Source of the DNA: Austwickia sp. TVS 96-490-7B
GTDB lineage: Bacteria > Actinomycetota > Actinomycetes > Actinomycetales > Dermatophilaceae
Direction: 5' to 3'
Assembly: GCF_019331795.1 (NCBI RefSeq)
Contig: NZ_JAHPZL010000008.1
Location: 675,104 to 739,103 of the forward strand
DNA length: 64,000 bases
Shown: piece by piece, positions 1 to 9,396 of the stretch
Layout: every line of letters starts with the position of its first letter
Numbering within the stretch: the first letter of the stretch is position 1
The notes under the pieces: model-generated
Database searches by the model: none
What the model was told of the DNA's origin: nothing
What the model saw: only the letters and a program-made list of their open reading frames with translations
Position numbers and translations under genes: made by a program

Positions 1-612
1 ACTCCAGGCGACCTGGCGCACCGTCGTTGATGTCAATAGCACCGTACATACCAACATCAATGCTGACAGGGACCACGCGCCGTACCGCAGGAAATCCATC
101 GCCCTGAAGAGCGGCTGCAGGATCGCTCGGATGTCCTTGACCGATGAGACGCCAGGCGCCCCGTTGAACGCCTGGTACATCAGGTCATAATCCTTCGGGT
201 TCGACAGCTTCACCCGGTATGCCGCAGGGATCGCTTCTTGCGGAGTGTCTTGAAAAGCCGGGTTGGTGAACTGTTCCTTAAAACGTTTATAAGCTTCCTC
301 CTGCGATTCGAAGGCCACATCTTTCACGACCGGTTTCATCGTGTTGAGCTGTTCGCCCAGGTGATCGATCTGATCCTGAGTCACCGCCGTACGTCGGCAG
401 TTGTCCTCGCTGGAGTTTTTGGTGCATAGAAAGATGGACACCTCGACCTTGTCGTACCAATATCCCTTCGCGGTTTCGACCTGGCGCTGCGCCAACAGCC
501 CGATCCCGAAAAACAGCAACGACACTGCGGTGACGATCATGATCGACGTCGCCATGGATGCGCTTCGGCGCAGCCCTGTCCACACCTCTCCCAGCAGGAA
601 CAGAGGCCTCAT
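1..612 (-). CDS. ftsX: Cell division protein FtsX (partial, C-terminus beyond the window)
   Basis: Membrane partner of FtsE. In this family it couples ATP hydrolysis at the divisome to activation of periplasmic peptidoglycan hydrolases. The reverse strand reads [17 protein letters not shown], then a first membrane segment (about residues 20-40), an extracytoplasmic domain with a Cys pair (CTKNSSEDNC), and the next membrane segment near the window edge. About 204 of the usual ~300 residues are present. The ATG overlaps the ftsE stop (ATGA), so the two genes are translationally coupled. The reading frame is open to position 1, so the gene is cut by the window rather than broken. The assignment rests on the coupling to ftsE and on topology. 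Confidence 0.92.
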   Translation of the reverse strand, partial: MRPLFLLGEVWTGLRRSASMATSIMIVTAVSLLFFGIGLLAQRQVETAKGYWYDKVEVSIFLCTKNSSEDNCRRTAVTQDQIDHLGEQLNTMKPVVKDVAFESQEEAYKRFKEQFTNPAFQDTPQEAIPAAYRVKLSNPKDYDLMYQAFNGAPGVSSVKDIRAILQPLFRAMDFLRYGAWSLSALMLVCTVLLTSTTVRQVAWS

Positions 613-1298
613 CGCATACCTCCGTAAACTCCACGGTCCTGGTCCCGCACGAGCTTGCCCTCCTGGAGTTCAATCACACGTTTACGCAGCTGGTTGACGA
701 TGTCGTCATCATGAGTGGCCATCAGCACCGTCGTCCCCGCACTGTTGATCTCGTCGAGCAGCGAGACAATGCCCAAACTCGTGGTGGGGTCGAGGTTGCC
801 GGTGGGCTCATCAGCGAGAAGCAAAGTGGGCTTCTTCACTACTGCCCGGGCAATCGCCACCCGCTGCTGCTCACCACCGGACAGTTCGTGGGGTAACCGA
901 CGTCCCATCCCAGCCAGTCCCACGAGATCTAGCGCCTCCGCTACAGCGGTCCGTACGGTTTTGCGTGGGGCTCCCAGGACATGCATGACGTAGGCCACGT
1001 TTTGGTCGACGGTCTTGTCCGGCAGGAGCCGGAAATCCTGGAAAACCATCCCTATGTCCCGACGTAACCGTGGCACCTGCCGCCTCCTGATCTTGACCAG
1101 GTCCCGGCCTGCCACCTCGATCGTTCCAGCGGTGGGGCGTTCCTCTCGCAGAATCAACCGCATCATGGTGGATTTGCCTGACCCGGAGGCTCCCACCAGA
1201 AAGGCGAACTCCCCTGCACCGATGGACACGGTCACGTCGTCCAGAGCGGGGCGCATCACCGATCCGTACTTCTTGGTGACCCCAGCAAAATCGATCAT
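609..1298 (-). CDS. ftsE: Cell division ATP-binding protein FtsE
   Basis: ABC-type ATPase of 229 residues that pairs with FtsX at the septum. Visible are Walker A (GASGSGKST, about residues 36-44), the Q-loop region ([12 protein letters not shown], typical of FtsE), signature [14 protein letters not shown] and Walker [12 protein letters not shown]. The length is normal for FtsE. In most actinobacteria prfB lies directly upstream. Here about 4.3 kb carrying the transcarboxylase operon separates the two, so ftsE must have a promoter in the 1299-1603 gap. The SD is weak (AAGGAC, about 12 nt before the ATG). Confidence 0.95.
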   Translation of the reverse strand: MIDFAGVTKKYGSVMRPALDDVTVSIGAGEFAFLVGASGSGKSTMMRLILREERPTAGTIEVAGRDLVKIRRRQVPRLRRDIGMVFQDFRLLPDKTVDQNVAYVMHVLGAPRKTVRTAVAEALDLVGLAGMGRRLPHELSGGEQQRVAIARAVVKKPTLLLADEPTGNLDPTTSLGIVSLLDEINSAGTTVLMATHDDDIVNQLRKRVIELQEGKLVRDQDRGVYGGMR

Positions 1299-1603
1299 CG
1301 ATCTGTCTACGTCCTTGGTCGAACGATGTTGCAGGCGTAGGGGCCCGGCAACCCTGGCCGCGCGTCGGGCGCGTTGCAGTCGAGACTACGGCGCCCAGGG
1401 TCCCGTCGGGCGCAGGTGGGCCTAGGTGTCGCAGCCCGGGTCAGCCCCTCTCCCGGTGTGGAGACGCCACAGCACCAGGGGTGTCCGGATGTCGACGCGA
1501 CTTGTCCCACACCTCGGAATATGCCGCTGATCCCCGATGACCTAGGTCCTCATTACGTTTCGAGCTGCTGACCGGCCCAACCCGCCCATGCAAGGATGAC
1601 CGC
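1299..1603. promoter_or_regulatory. Divergent intergenic region between ftsE and the transcarboxylase operon
   Basis: This is 305 bp with no credible gene; the short ORFs here lack coding signatures. It must hold the promoters for ftsEX (leftward) and the transcarboxylase operon (rightward). I see no convincing -35/-10 pair in either direction. The only local signal is AAGGAT about 6 nt before the ATG at 1604. Confidence 0.5.
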
Positions 1604-3100
1604 ATGACGCGACAGATCGGTGTGACAGAGCTCGCCCTTCGGGACGCTCACCAGAGCCTCATGGCGACGCGCATGGCCATGGAAGACATGGTTGATGCCT
1701 GCGCCGACATCGACAAGGCTGGCTATTGGAGCGTGGAGTGCTGGGGCGGGGCGACTTTCGATGCCTGCATTCGGTTCCTCAACGAGGACCCGTGGGAGCG
1801 TCTGCGGACCTTCCGCAAGCTGCTGCCCAACAGCAAACTCCAGATGTTGCTCCGAGGCCAAAACCTTTTGGGATACCGCCACTATGGTGACGATGTCGTC
1901 GACCACTTCGTGGAGAAGGCCGCCGAAAATGGCATGGACGTGTTCCGGGTCTTCGACGCGCTGAATGACCCCCGCAACCTCGAACGCGCCATGGCTGCGG
2001 TCAAGAAGAGCGGCAAGCACGCCCAGGGCACCATCTGCTACACCACCTCTCCCCTGCACACCGTCGACGGATACGTCGAACTCGCCCGTCAGCTTCGCGA
2101 TATGGGAGCAGACTCCCTCGCGCTGAAGGACATGGCTGCTCTTCTCAAGCCGCAGCCGGCCTACGACATCGTCAGCGCGATCAAGTCCGAGATGCCGGAC
2201 ATGCAAATCAACATTCACTGTCACGCCACCACCGGCGTCACCTTGGTCTCCTTGATGAAGGGCATCGAAGCGGGCGCCGATGTCGTGGACGCCGCGATCA
2301 GCTCAATGTCGCTGGGCCCGGGGCACAACCCCACCGAGTCCGTCCAGGAAATGCTCGAAGGCACCGGGTACATCGCCGACCTCGACAAAGAGCTGCTGCG
2401 CCGCATTAAGGACCACTTCGCCGCAGTGAAGCCGAAGTACCAGCAGTTCATGTCGGCCTTTAACGTCGAAACCGACATCTTCGACAGCCAGATCCCTGGC
2501 GGCATGATCTCCAACATGGAGTCTCAGCTGAAGCAGCAAGGTGCTGGCGACAAGCTGAAGGAGGTCCTCGAAGAGGTTCCGCGCGTTCGTCAGGCGGCCG
2601 GATACCCGCCGCTGGTCACCCCGTCCAGCCAGATTGTCGGCACCCAGGCCGTGTTCAACGTCCTCATGGGCGAGTACAAGGTCCTCACCGCTGAATTCGC
2701 TGACCTCATGCTCGGCTACTACGGCTACACCCTCGGCGAGTACGACCCTGCCGTGGTTGAGAAGGCCAAGGCGCAGACCGGCAAGGAGCCGATCGACTGT
2801 CGTCCAGCCGACCTCATTCCTGCTGAGTGGGACGCGCTGAAAGAAGAAGCCGCTGGTGTCGAGGGCTTCGACGGGACTGACGAGGACGTCCTGACCTACG
2901 CGATGTTCCCGAAGGTCGCCCCCGGATTCTTCAAGACTCGCCCCGAAGGCCCGAAGTCCGTGGCCAAGGACCCGGCCGAGCTGGCAGCCGAACAGGCCGC
3001 AGCAGCTGGTGATGGCAAGACCGGACCGGTGCGTGGCCCGATCAAATACGAGATCACCGTCGACGGCCGCAAACACGCCGTGGCTGTGAAGCCGGCCTGA
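1604..3100 (+). CDS. Methylmalonyl-CoA carboxyltransferase 5S subunit
   Basis: Outer subunit of transcarboxylase (EC 2.1.3.1). It moves a carboxyl group between carboxybiotin and pyruvate/oxaloacetate. It is 498 residues long against about 505 for the Propionibacterium freudenreichii 5S. It has the DRE-TIM-type carboxyltransferase barrel with the expected metal ligands: D14 (ALRDAHQS), K175 as the carbamylated lysine (LALKDM), and H205/H207 (NIHCHATTG). A C-terminal segment (GPIKYEITVDGRKH) follows a charged linker. The metal would be cobalt or zinc by family knowledge. It is the first gene of the operon 5S-12S-small protein-1.3S, 41 bp before 12S. Similar carboxyltransferase domains occur in pyruvate carboxylase and oxaloacetate decarboxylase, but the 12S and 1.3S neighbours fix the assignment. 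Confidence 0.95.
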   Translation: MTRQIGVTELALRDAHQSLMATRMAMEDMVDACADIDKAGYWSVECWGGATFDACIRFLNEDPWERLRTFRKLLPNSKLQMLLRGQNLLGYRHYGDDVVDHFVEKAAENGMDVFRVFDALNDPRNLERAMAAVKKSGKHAQGTICYTTSPLHTVDGYVELARQLRDMGADSLALKDMAALLKPQPAYDIVSAIKSEMPDMQINIHCHATTGVTLVSLMKGIEAGADVVDAAISSMSLGPGHNPTESVQEMLEGTGYIADLDKELLRRIKDHFAAVKPKYQQFMSAFNVETDIFDSQIPGGMISNMESQLKQQGAGDKLKEVLEEVPRVRQAAGYPPLVTPSSQIVGTQAVFNVLMGEYKVLTAEFADLMLGYYGYTLGEYDPAVVEKAKAQTGKEPIDCRPADLIPAEWDALKEEAAGVEGFDGTDEDVLTYAMFPKVAPGFFKTRPEGPKSVAKDPAELAAEQAAAAGDGKTGPVRGPIKYEITVDGRKHAVAVKPA

Positions 3101-3141
3101 GCGCCACCGACGACATCCAGACCTAGACAAGAGAGAACGCC

Positions 3142-4698
3142 ATGGCTCAGCAGAAGACGATGCAGCAGCGCATCGAAGAACTGCGTGCACGCCGCGCCGA
3201 GGTCGAAGCCGGCGGCGGCGAAAAGCGACACGCCAAACAGCACGAAGCAGGCAAGCTCACCGCACGTGAGCGCATCAACACCTTGCTTGACGAGGGAAGC
3301 ATGGAGGAGGTCGGGCTCTTCGCCGAGCACCGCACCACTTTGTTTGGGATGGACAAGGCCGTCATGCCAGCTGACGGCGTTGTCACCGGCACGGGTAACG
3401 TGCTGGGGCGCCCGGTGCACTTCGCCTCCCAGGACTTCTCCGTGGCTGGCGGCTCGGCCGGTGAGATGCACTCGGTGAAGGTTGCTAACTCCCTGCACGC
3501 CGCACTGGAAAACGGCACGCCGTTCATCTTTATCAACGACTCCGGCGGCGCCCGGGTCCAGGAAGGCATCGACTCCCTATCCGGCTACGGCAAGGTGTTC
3601 TTCCAGAATGTCGCCTTGTCCGGTGTGGTCCCGCAGATCTCGATCATCGCTGGCCCCTGCGCTGGCGGCGCGGTCTATTCCCCCGCGTTGACCGACTTCA
3701 TCATTCAGACCCAGAAGTCGCGGATGTTCATTACTGGCCCCGACGTCATCAAGCAGGTGACGGGCGAGCAGGTCACTGCTGAGGACCTGGGTGGTCCGGC
3801 CGCTCACATGTCCCGCTCTGGTGTGACGCACTTTGTTGCTGACGACGACGAGCAGGCCATCCTCATCGCGAAGAAGTTGCTGAGCTTCTTGCCCAGCAAC
3901 AACACGGAAGAGCCGCCGTTCGTCGAGGGACACGACGAGGTGGAGCCGGATGAGTCGCTGAACTCGATCATCCCCGAGGACCCCAAAAAGGCGTACGACG
4001 TCCGGGACGTCATCGCCAAGCTTGTTGACGCCGGGGACTTCTTGGAAGTCCAGGCTGGATACGCCATGAACATGGTCATCGGCTTTGGCCGGATTACCGG
4101 TCGCACCGTCGGGTTCATCGCCAACCAGTGCAACCAAATGTCGGGTGTGCTCGACATCAACTCCTCGGACAAAGCGGCACGGTTCATCCGGTTCTGCAAC
4201 GCCTTCAACATCCCGCTGGTCAACCTGGTCGACGTGCCTGGATTCTTGCCCGGCACACAGCAGGAGTACGGCGGCATCATCCGTCACGGCGCGAAGATGC
4301 TGTTCGCTTACTCCTCGGCGACGGTCCCCAAGATCACTGTGGTGCTGCGTAAGGCATATGGCGGCGCCTACTTGGCGATGTGCTCGAAGGACTTGGGCGC
4401 TGACCGCGTATTTGCGTGGCCAACCGCAGAGATCGCGGTCATGGGCGCCGAAGGCGCTGCTGGCGTCGTTTTCCGTCGGGAAATTGCTGACGCGGACGAC
4501 CCGGAAGCCAAGCGAGCCGAATTGGTGTCGCTCTACCGTGAGGCATTCTCCACGCCATATGTTTCTGCGGCTCGGGGCCTCGTCGACGACATTATCGAGC
4601 CAGCCGAAACTCGGCTCTACATCGCTCGGGCACTGGAAGTCCTGCAAAACAAACGCGACCAGCGTCCGCCGAAGAAGCACGGCCTGATCCCGCTCTGA
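3142..4698 (+). CDS. Methylmalonyl-CoA carboxyltransferase 12S subunit
   Basis: Central hexameric core of transcarboxylase. It transfers the carboxyl group between methylmalonyl-CoA and biotin on the 1.3S subunit. It is 518 residues, close to the P. freudenreichii 12S. It has a tandem crotonase-type carboxyltransferase fold. The N-half CoA/oxyanion motifs are GGARVQEGIDSL and GPCAGGAVYSPALTDF. The C-half motifs are GGAYLAMCSKDLGAD, WPTAEIAVMGAEGAAGV and FRREI. SD GAGAGAA precedes the ATG. It could by fold be the beta subunit of propionyl-CoA carboxylase, but no biotin carboxylase is present and 5S and 1.3S are adjacent, so transcarboxylase is the better call. Confidence 0.95.
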   Translation: MAQQKTMQQRIEELRARRAEVEAGGGEKRHAKQHEAGKLTARERINTLLDEGSMEEVGLFAEHRTTLFGMDKAVMPADGVVTGTGNVLGRPVHFASQDFSVAGGSAGEMHSVKVANSLHAALENGTPFIFINDSGGARVQEGIDSLSGYGKVFFQNVALSGVVPQISIIAGPCAGGAVYSPALTDFIIQTQKSRMFITGPDVIKQVTGEQVTAEDLGGPAAHMSRSGVTHFVADDDEQAILIAKKLLSFLPSNNTEEPPFVEGHDEVEPDESLNSIIPEDPKKAYDVRDVIAKLVDAGDFLEVQAGYAMNMVIGFGRITGRTVGFIANQCNQMSGVLDINSSDKAARFIRFCNAFNIPLVNLVDVPGFLPGTQQEYGGIIRHGAKMLFAYSSATVPKITVVLRKAYGGAYLAMCSKDLGADRVFAWPTAEIAVMGAEGAAGVVFRREIADADDPEAKRAELVSLYREAFSTPYVSAARGLVDDIIEPAETRLYIARALEVLQNKRDQRPPKKHGLIPL

Positions 4699-4729
4699 TC
4701 GAGCCTGACCCGACAAGGAAGGAAACGAC

Positions 4730-5014
4730 ATGAGCGAGATCACCGGCGAACACATCGCCGAGCTGGTCGAGGCCGTCAAGACCCTCTCCGCCCGTGTGGA
4801 AACACTCGAGAACCGTCTCGAGCAGTTCCATCCGACCGGTAAGGTTCCCGATGACGTTCTTCTCGCCATCAGCGCAGCCTGCGCGGCATACCTGGGTCAC
4901 CGGGCCAAGGTGAAGCAGGTCCACCTGCGTCGCCACACGACGTGGGCCAAGCAGGGGCGTTCCGACGTCCAGCATTCGCATCGCATTACGCACGCCCCGC
5001 GCATGTTCCGGTAG
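4730..5014 (+). CDS. Small uncharacterised protein of the transcarboxylase operon
   Basis: A 94-residue basic protein between 12S and 1.3S, with a good SD (AAGGAAGG). Residues 10-35 (VEAVKTLSARVETLENR) look like a short coiled coil. Residues 45-85 carry a conserved-looking stretch (AISAACAAYLGHRAKVKQV, then TTWAKQGRSDVQHSHR). From memory, this C-terminal pattern resembles small proteins encoded beside biotin-dependent decarboxylases and carboxylases; I could not verify the homology. No membrane segment is visible, so it is not an OadG-type membrane anchor. A structural or assembly role in the complex is inference from position. Confidence 0.75.
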   Translation: MSEITGEHIAELVEAVKTLSARVETLENRLEQFHPTGKVPDDVLLAISAACAAYLGHRAKVKQVHLRRHTTWAKQGRSDVQHSHRITHAPRMFR

Positions 5015-5026
5015 GAGAGGGAAGAC

Positions 5027-5389
5027 ATGAAACTCAAAGTCACCGTCAACGGCATCGAATACGACGTTGACGTCGACGTCGAAGAGGAGCCCACTCCTAC
5101 TCTCGGCTCGATTATGGTCGGTAGCACCTCGGCTTACGGTGTGACCCCCACAGCGGCCAAGGCTCCAGCCTCCACGTCTAACGGCTTGACCGCGCCGATT
5201 TCCGGGACCGTTGTGAAGATCCTGGTGGATGAAGGCGCCGAGGTGAAGGCCGGGGATACGGTCATGATCCTGGAAGCCATGAAGATGGAAACGGAGATCA
5301 CGGCACCGGCCGATGGCACAGTTGCCACGATCGATGTCTCCGTCGGCGAAGCTGTCCAGGGTGGACAGGTCCTCCTCGAATGGGCGTGA
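5027..5389 (+). CDS. Methylmalonyl-CoA carboxyltransferase 1.3S biotinyl subunit
   Basis: Biotin carboxyl carrier of transcarboxylase, 120 residues (123 in P. freudenreichii). It carries carboxybiotin between the 12S and 5S sites. The N-terminus [18 protein letters not shown] closely matches the known 1.3S start, the segment used for subunit contacts. A flexible Ala/Thr-rich linker follows (about residues 30-45). The biotinyl domain contains EAMKMETEI with K86 as the biotinylated lysine, and the C-terminal half-motif [10 protein letters not shown]. It has a clear SD (AGGAGAGGGAAG). It is the last gene of the operon, followed by a strong terminator at 5450-5489. Confidence 0.96.
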   Translation: MKLKVTVNGIEYDVDVDVEEEPTPTLGSIMVGSTSAYGVTPTAAKAPASTSNGLTAPISGTVVKILVDEGAEVKAGDTVMILEAMKMETEITAPADGTVATIDVSVGEAVQGGQVLLEWA

Positions 5390-5449
5390 GCCACATCCGG
5401 TAGGAGCGCTGGGACGGCGCCTGATCGCGACGTCTGTCCTAGAACCCTG

Positions 5450-5489
5450 AAAGGGTGGGCTCTGAGATATTTCTCAGAGCCCACCCTTT
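5450..5489. terminator. Bidirectional terminator between transcarboxylase operon and prfB
   Basis: An uninterrupted 18-bp inverted repeat (AAAGGGTGGGCTCTGAGA and its complement) with a 4-nt loop (TATT) lies between the convergent 1.3S and prfB genes. It ends in TTT on the plus strand and in AAA-complement on the minus strand, so it can serve both directions. Confidence 0.9.
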
Positions 5490-5562
5490 GTCATGATGTG
5501 GGGAGAGATAGCAGTTGGGTGTCCGAGCTGACCGTGATCGTTCAGCCCTGACGACACACTGC

Positions 5563-6675
5563 TCAGACCTCGGCTCGCTCCAAGGACCGCTTCCACCGGA
5601 TGCCTGCCTCCAAGAAGGCATCGATGTCACCATCGAACACCCCAGAGGTGTTGCCTACCTCGTGCTCGGTGCGCAGGTCCTTCACCATCTGATACGGGTG
5701 CAGGACGTAGCTGCGCATCTGATCTCCCCAGCTGGCCTTCACGTCGCCAGCAAGAGCTTTCTTGGCTGCAGCTTCCTCTTCTTGACGTTTCAGGAGAAGC
5801 CGAGACTGCAACACCCGCAATGCTGCCGCACGGTTCTGGATCTGCGACTTCTCGTTCTGCATCGAAACGACGATGCCGGTGGGAAGGTGCGTCATCCGCA
5901 CCGCCGAGTCCGTCGTGTTGACCGATTGGCCACCCGGACCAGAAGACCGGAACACATCAACCTTGATCTCATTTTCTGGGATGTCGATGTGATCGGTTGA
6001 CTCAATCAGTGGGATCACTTCGACCGCCGCAAAACTCGTCTGTCGACGCCCCTGGTTGTCAAACGGACTGATGCGCACTAGCCGGTGGGTGCCAGCCTCC
6101 ACTGCCAGTGTGCCGTACGCATAGGGCACCTTCACCTCGAAGGTCGCCGACTTCAAACCGGCTTCTTCGGCGTACGACGTGTCTAACACTGTGGTGGGAT
6201 AGTTGTGACGCTCCGCCCAACGCAGATACATACGCAACAACATCTCTGCGAAATCGGCAGCGTCCACACCGCCAGCGCCAGAACGGATTGTCACGACCGC
6301 CTCACGCTCGTCGTACTCGCCTGACAGCAGGGTGCGCACTTCCAGCTCCCCGACAGCTTTGCGTAACGAGACTAATTCCGCCTCAGCTTCAGCGAGCGTT
6401 TCTGAGTCATCGGCTTCGGTGCCCATCTCGACGAGGACCTCCAGGTCCTCGATCCGGGAGTCCATGCCCTGGACCCGTTCCAGCTCAGCATTAGCACGGG
6501 ACAAGCGGCTGGTGACAGCTTGAGCGTTTTCTTGATCGTCCCACAGGTCTGGTGCGCTGGCCTGACTCTCCAATTCCACGATCTGCGTCTTGAGACGCTC
6601 GACGTCCGTCACCTGACGGACAGACTCCATAGTTGAACGGAGTGCTTTGATCTCTGCTGCGAAGTCGGTGGCCAC
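5563..6675 (-). CDS. prfB: Peptide chain release factor 2
   Basis: RF2 terminates translation at UGA and UAA. The GTG at 6675 gives [19 protein letters not shown], 370 residues, the normal RF2 length; the longer open frame upstream has no homology-like content. Visible are the SPF anticodon-type tripeptide ([11 protein letters not shown]) and the GGQ peptidyl-hydrolysis motif ([14 protein letters not shown]). There is no in-frame UGA early in the gene, so there is no programmed frameshift. It is convergent with the transcarboxylase operon. Its usual downstream partner ftsE is 4.3 kb away. Confidence 0.96.
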   Translation of the reverse strand: MATDFAAEIKALRSTMESVRQVTDVERLKTQIVELESQASAPDLWDDQENAQAVTSRLSRANAELERVQGMDSRIEDLEVLVEMGTEADDSETLAEAEAELVSLRKAVGELEVRTLLSGEYDEREAVVTIRSGAGGVDAADFAEMLLRMYLRWAERHNYPTTVLDTSYAEEAGLKSATFEVKVPYAYGTLAVEAGTHRLVRISPFDNQGRRQTSFAAVEVIPLIESTDHIDIPENEIKVDVFRSSGPGGQSVNTTDSAVRMTHLPTGIVVSMQNEKSQIQNRAAALRVLQSRLLLKRQEEEAAAKKALAGDVKASWGDQMRSYVLHPYQMVKDLRTEHEVGNTSGVFDGDIDAFLEAGIRWKRSLERAEV

Positions 6676-6745
6676 GAGGTCCGAGTCTACGGCAGGGCGA
6701 CACCTCGGCTGGGCATGAGGCCAGCGACGGACCCGGACACTCAAC

Positions 6746-7999
6746 TCACAGCAACGGTTGTAACCAGGCGATGATGTGTTCACCGACTCGGGAGAGCATC
6801 CCCCGGTCTTGCCACTCTTCCAGCAACAACTGTCGACAGTTCGTGAGGTCACGATCAAAGGCTTCCTCCATGAATGTCGCTTGGTCATCACTGAAGATCT
6901 CCAGGTTGACCTCATAGTTACCGATCAGGGATAACCGATCAATATTGGCTGTGCCCACGGTTGACCAGCGACCGTCCACAGTGGCGGTTTTGGCGTGAAC
7001 CATCGCATCCTGGAACAACCAGATCGTCACCCCACCCTCTAATAACGCTGTGTAATACCACCGGGACGCCCAGTCTGCGACGATGTGGTTGCTGTGCTCC
7101 GGCACGATGATGCGTACGTCGACGCCGCGCTTAGCCGCGGCCAACAGGGTCGCCAAGATCTCCCGGTCGGGAAGGAAATAGGCCTGTGTGATGTAGACAC
7201 GTGCGGTGGCGCGGTCTATGGCATCTAGATAAAGGCCCCGGACCGGGAAGAGCATTCGGTGCGGGGCGTTACGAGAGGCTCGGATGCGCGACTCCCAGGC
7301 TAGCGACCCACGGTCTCGCAGCTCGGGGTGGTAGGAGCGGCGATGATCGTTCCAGAAGTCAACGAAAGCATTTTCGACTTCCCAGACCGCTGGGCCGACG
7401 ACTCGCAGGTGGGTGTCCCGCCACGTTGTCGCATAGGCGGCGCCAATGTTGTAACCGCCGACGAATCCAACGTGGTGATCGACGACCAAGAGTTTGCGGT
7501 GATCACGACCGTAGTAGCGAATGTTTAACGTCAGCATCCCCGGACGAACCGCCGGGAACCGAAGCACATGCAGATTCCCTGGGAACCGGTAGAACCGAGG
7601 ATCTACCACCATGTTTGCAAAGCCGTCATAGACGACATATACCTGCACTCCACGATCGGCGGCATCAATCAGGGCTGCTTTGAATCGGTTACCTACCTCA
7701 TCATTCTTCCAAATGAATGTCTCGAAGTAGATGACCTCGTGGGCCGATTCGATCGCGGCAAGCATGTCGGCATACAAATACTCACCATAGGTGTACGTGG
7801 TAACGATTGACCCAGCGACTTCGGTGGTCATCGGTGGGCTGTGCGGGAACTCCCCCGACGGCGGTTGGCGTTGCTTGCGGATCTGATCGACGGCGATCAC
7901 CGTCACCGCTGCGCCGATCTGGGTGGCAGTGGTCACTCCCAGGGCCCACAGGCCCAGCTTCATCGCGGTACGACGACTCCAAGGTGTTGGGCGGGGCAT
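6746..7999 (-). CDS. Phospholipase D-family protein, cardiolipin synthase-like
   Basis: A 417-residue protein with one N-terminal membrane segment (about residues 14-37, after a basic RR) and two PLD phosphodiesterase (HKD) motifs: H167/K169/D174 (DHRKLLVVD) and H335/K337/D342 (VHAKTATVD). Both are followed by the usual GG/GT-N pattern ([16 protein letters not shown]). In the family such proteins condense two phosphatidylglycerols, or transfer phosphatidyl groups, at the membrane. The single N-terminal anchor and length fit a cardiolipin synthase B/C-type enzyme, but other PLD-type transferases or hydrolases cannot be excluded. The 8000-8162 gap upstream presumably holds its promoter. Confidence 0.85.
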   Translation of the reverse strand: MPRPTPWSRRTAMKLGLWALGVTTATQIGAAVTVIAVDQIRKQRQPPSGEFPHSPPMTTEVAGSIVTTYTYGEYLYADMLAAIESAHEVIYFETFIWKNDEVGNRFKAALIDAADRGVQVYVVYDGFANMVVDPRFYRFPGNLHVLRFPAVRPGMLTLNIRYYGRDHRKLLVVDHHVGFVGGYNIGAAYATTWRDTHLRVVGPAVWEVENAFVDFWNDHRRSYHPELRDRGSLAWESRIRASRNAPHRMLFPVRGLYLDAIDRATARVYITQAYFLPDREILATLLAAAKRGVDVRIIVPEHSNHIVADWASRWYYTALLEGGVTIWLFQDAMVHAKTATVDGRWSTVGTANIDRLSLIGNYEVNLEIFSDDQATFMEEAFDRDLTNCRQLLLEEWQDRGMLSRVGEHIIAWLQPLL

Positions 8000-8162
8000 C
8001 CGTTGAGCCTACCCAGGCCCCCTGTCGAAGACCGGGAAGACACCAGGTCGGATGTCACACTATTCGGTAATCATCCTTGGGTCGTGGGGCCGCATCCGTG
8101 ACGGATGGTCGCCCCCTCCTCATGTCCTTCACATTCAGCTAGGACAGTGCCCCACAGCTATC

Positions 8163-8498
8163 TCAGTGGGATTGTCCCGTCGCCTCGTCCTCACCGCGGG
8201 AGCGGACCTCTTCGTATCGCACCCGAACCGTGGTGATCGTGGTCATGATCGACATGCGTAGGGTTTCTGGCGCCTGCTCACACCCGCAGGAACGACGTAC
8301 CAGAGCCTTGAGTAGGACATCCCGCTCATACGCACCCATGCAATCTACGCAGTCATCGAGATGGCGCCTGATCCGCGTACAGTCCATTCCGGTCATCTCC
8401 CCGTCGAGATATTCGAAGACCCGCAACAGCACCTCCGAACAGTCAGTCTCCGACGATCGACCGGCCCCGGAAGGGTCCGGTGCGGTACGGCCGCTCAC
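8163..8498 (-). CDS. rsrA: Redox-sensing anti-sigma factor RsrA
   Basis: Zinc anti-sigma (ZAS) protein of 111 residues that holds SigR inactive until thiol oxidation releases it. The metal/thiol set is complete: C20, H46, C50 and C53 (HLDDCVDC), equivalent to C11/H37/C41/C44 of Streptomyces coelicolor RsrA. Two further Cys occur near residues 70-72 (RRSCGCEQ). The GTG start overlaps the sigR stop (GTGA), giving coupled 1:1 translation. It is transcribed from the SigR-type promoter at 9315-9342, which closes an autoregulatory loop. Confidence 0.93.
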   Translation of the reverse strand: MSGRTAPDPSGAGRSSETDCSEVLLRVFEYLDGEMTGMDCTRIRRHLDDCVDCMGAYERDVLLKALVRRSCGCEQAPETLRMSIMTTITTVRVRYEEVRSRGEDEATGQSH

Positions 8499-9271
8499 TG
8501 CCCTTCCCCTAAGAAGCCCCGTTCACGGGCGTAGTCAGTTAAGAGTTCACGCAGTTGGCGGCGACCACGGTGCAGCCGGGACATCACCGTCCCGATCGGG
8601 GTCTGCATAATCTCGGCGATCTCCTTGTAGGAGAACCCCTCCACATCGGCGAGATAGACCGCCAACCGGAAATCTTCACCAATTGTGGCCAAAGCCCGTT
8701 TGACGTCCGCATCAGGAAGATGATCCAACGCTTCCATCTCCGCTGAACGCAGACCACGAGATGTGTGCGATTCGGCCCGCGCCAACTGGTAATCCTCAAC
8801 CTGGGCGGCATCGGACTCCAGCGGCTGGCGCTGTTTCTTGCGGTAAGAGTTGATGTAGGTGTTGGTCAAGATGCGGTAGAGCCACGCCTTGAGATTGGTG
8901 CCTGGCTTGTATTGATGGAACGCCGCGAAGGCTTTCGTGAAGGTCTCTTGGACAAGATCCTCAGCGTCGGTGGGATTGCGAGTAGTCCGTAACGCGGCGG
9001 AATACAGCTGGTCGAGATAAGGCATCGCCTCAGCCTCGAACCGAGCTGCGCGTTCCTGTGGCGTCTCCTCAGAGAGCTCCGCCGGATTCGCTCCCCGCTC
9101 GGGGGCCTTGGTCGCCGCGCCGCTGGTGTCACGCACCGACGACCCAGGCGTGTCCCCCAGGTGTGTGGTCTCATTCATCGCTGTCAAGCGTACCGGCGGT
9201 GCCGCCGGGCCGCTCCCGGAGCCGGGCGTGGGCACCTGGCACTCGGGTAGGCCGGTGTGTGTCAGAAACAC
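8495..9271 (-). CDS. sigR: ECF sigma factor SigR (thiol-oxidative stress), with long-isoform start
   Basis: RNA polymerase sigma factor of the SigR/SigH type. Region 2 is visible ([28 protein letters not shown]). Region 4 helix-turn-helix follows ([27 protein letters not shown]). Two starts are plausible. The ATG at 9178 (MNETTHLG) gives the usual ~227-residue protein but has no SD. The GTG at 9271 adds 31 residues and has a strong GAGGAG SD six bases upstream. It is the first start on the transcript predicted from the SigR-type promoter. In S. coelicolor a stress-induced, unstable N-extended isoform is made in this way. I annotate the long form; both may be made. Confidence 0.93.
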   Translation of the reverse strand: MFLTHTGLPECQVPTPGSGSGPAAPPVRLTAMNETTHLGDTPGSSVRDTSGAATKAPERGANPAELSEETPQERAARFEAEAMPYLDQLYSAALRTTRNPTDAEDLVQETFTKAFAAFHQYKPGTNLKAWLYRILTNTYINSYRKKQRQPLESDAAQVEDYQLARAESHTSRGLRSAEMEALDHLPDADVKRALATIGEDFRLAVYLADVEGFSYKEIAEIMQTPIGTVMSRLHRGRRQLRELLTDYARERGFLGEGQ

Positions 9272-9314
9272 GCACTTCTCCTCGGGTCCACGTGAAGACT
9301 TGGGTCACCGATCA

Positions 9315-9342
9315 CAACGCGGACGCTGCAGCGCACATTCCC
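9315..9342 (-). promoter_or_regulatory. SigR-type autoregulatory promoter of sigR-rsrA
   Basis: On the minus strand GGGAAT (9342-9337), an 18-nt spacer, then GTTG (9318-9315). This matches the known SigR/SigH consensus GGGAAT-N18/19-GTT. The start site would fall near 9308, about 37 nt before the GTG at 9271 and 130 nt before the alternative ATG at 9178. Confidence 0.85.
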
Positions 9343-9396
9343 AGGCCGACATGTCCGCGACCTGCACCACGTCGCGGGACCTCTCGGGCGCGCAAG

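Noticed and set aside
3577-4869. 430-codon minus-strand ORF antisense to the 12S gene
   Set aside because: A GC-rich shadow frame opposite a strongly conserved carboxyltransferase; no SD and no domain.
5563-6915. Longer prfB start or programmed frameshift
   Set aside because: The open frame upstream of 6675 shows no RF2-like sequence and there is no in-frame early UGA; the GTG at 6675 gives the normal 370 residues.
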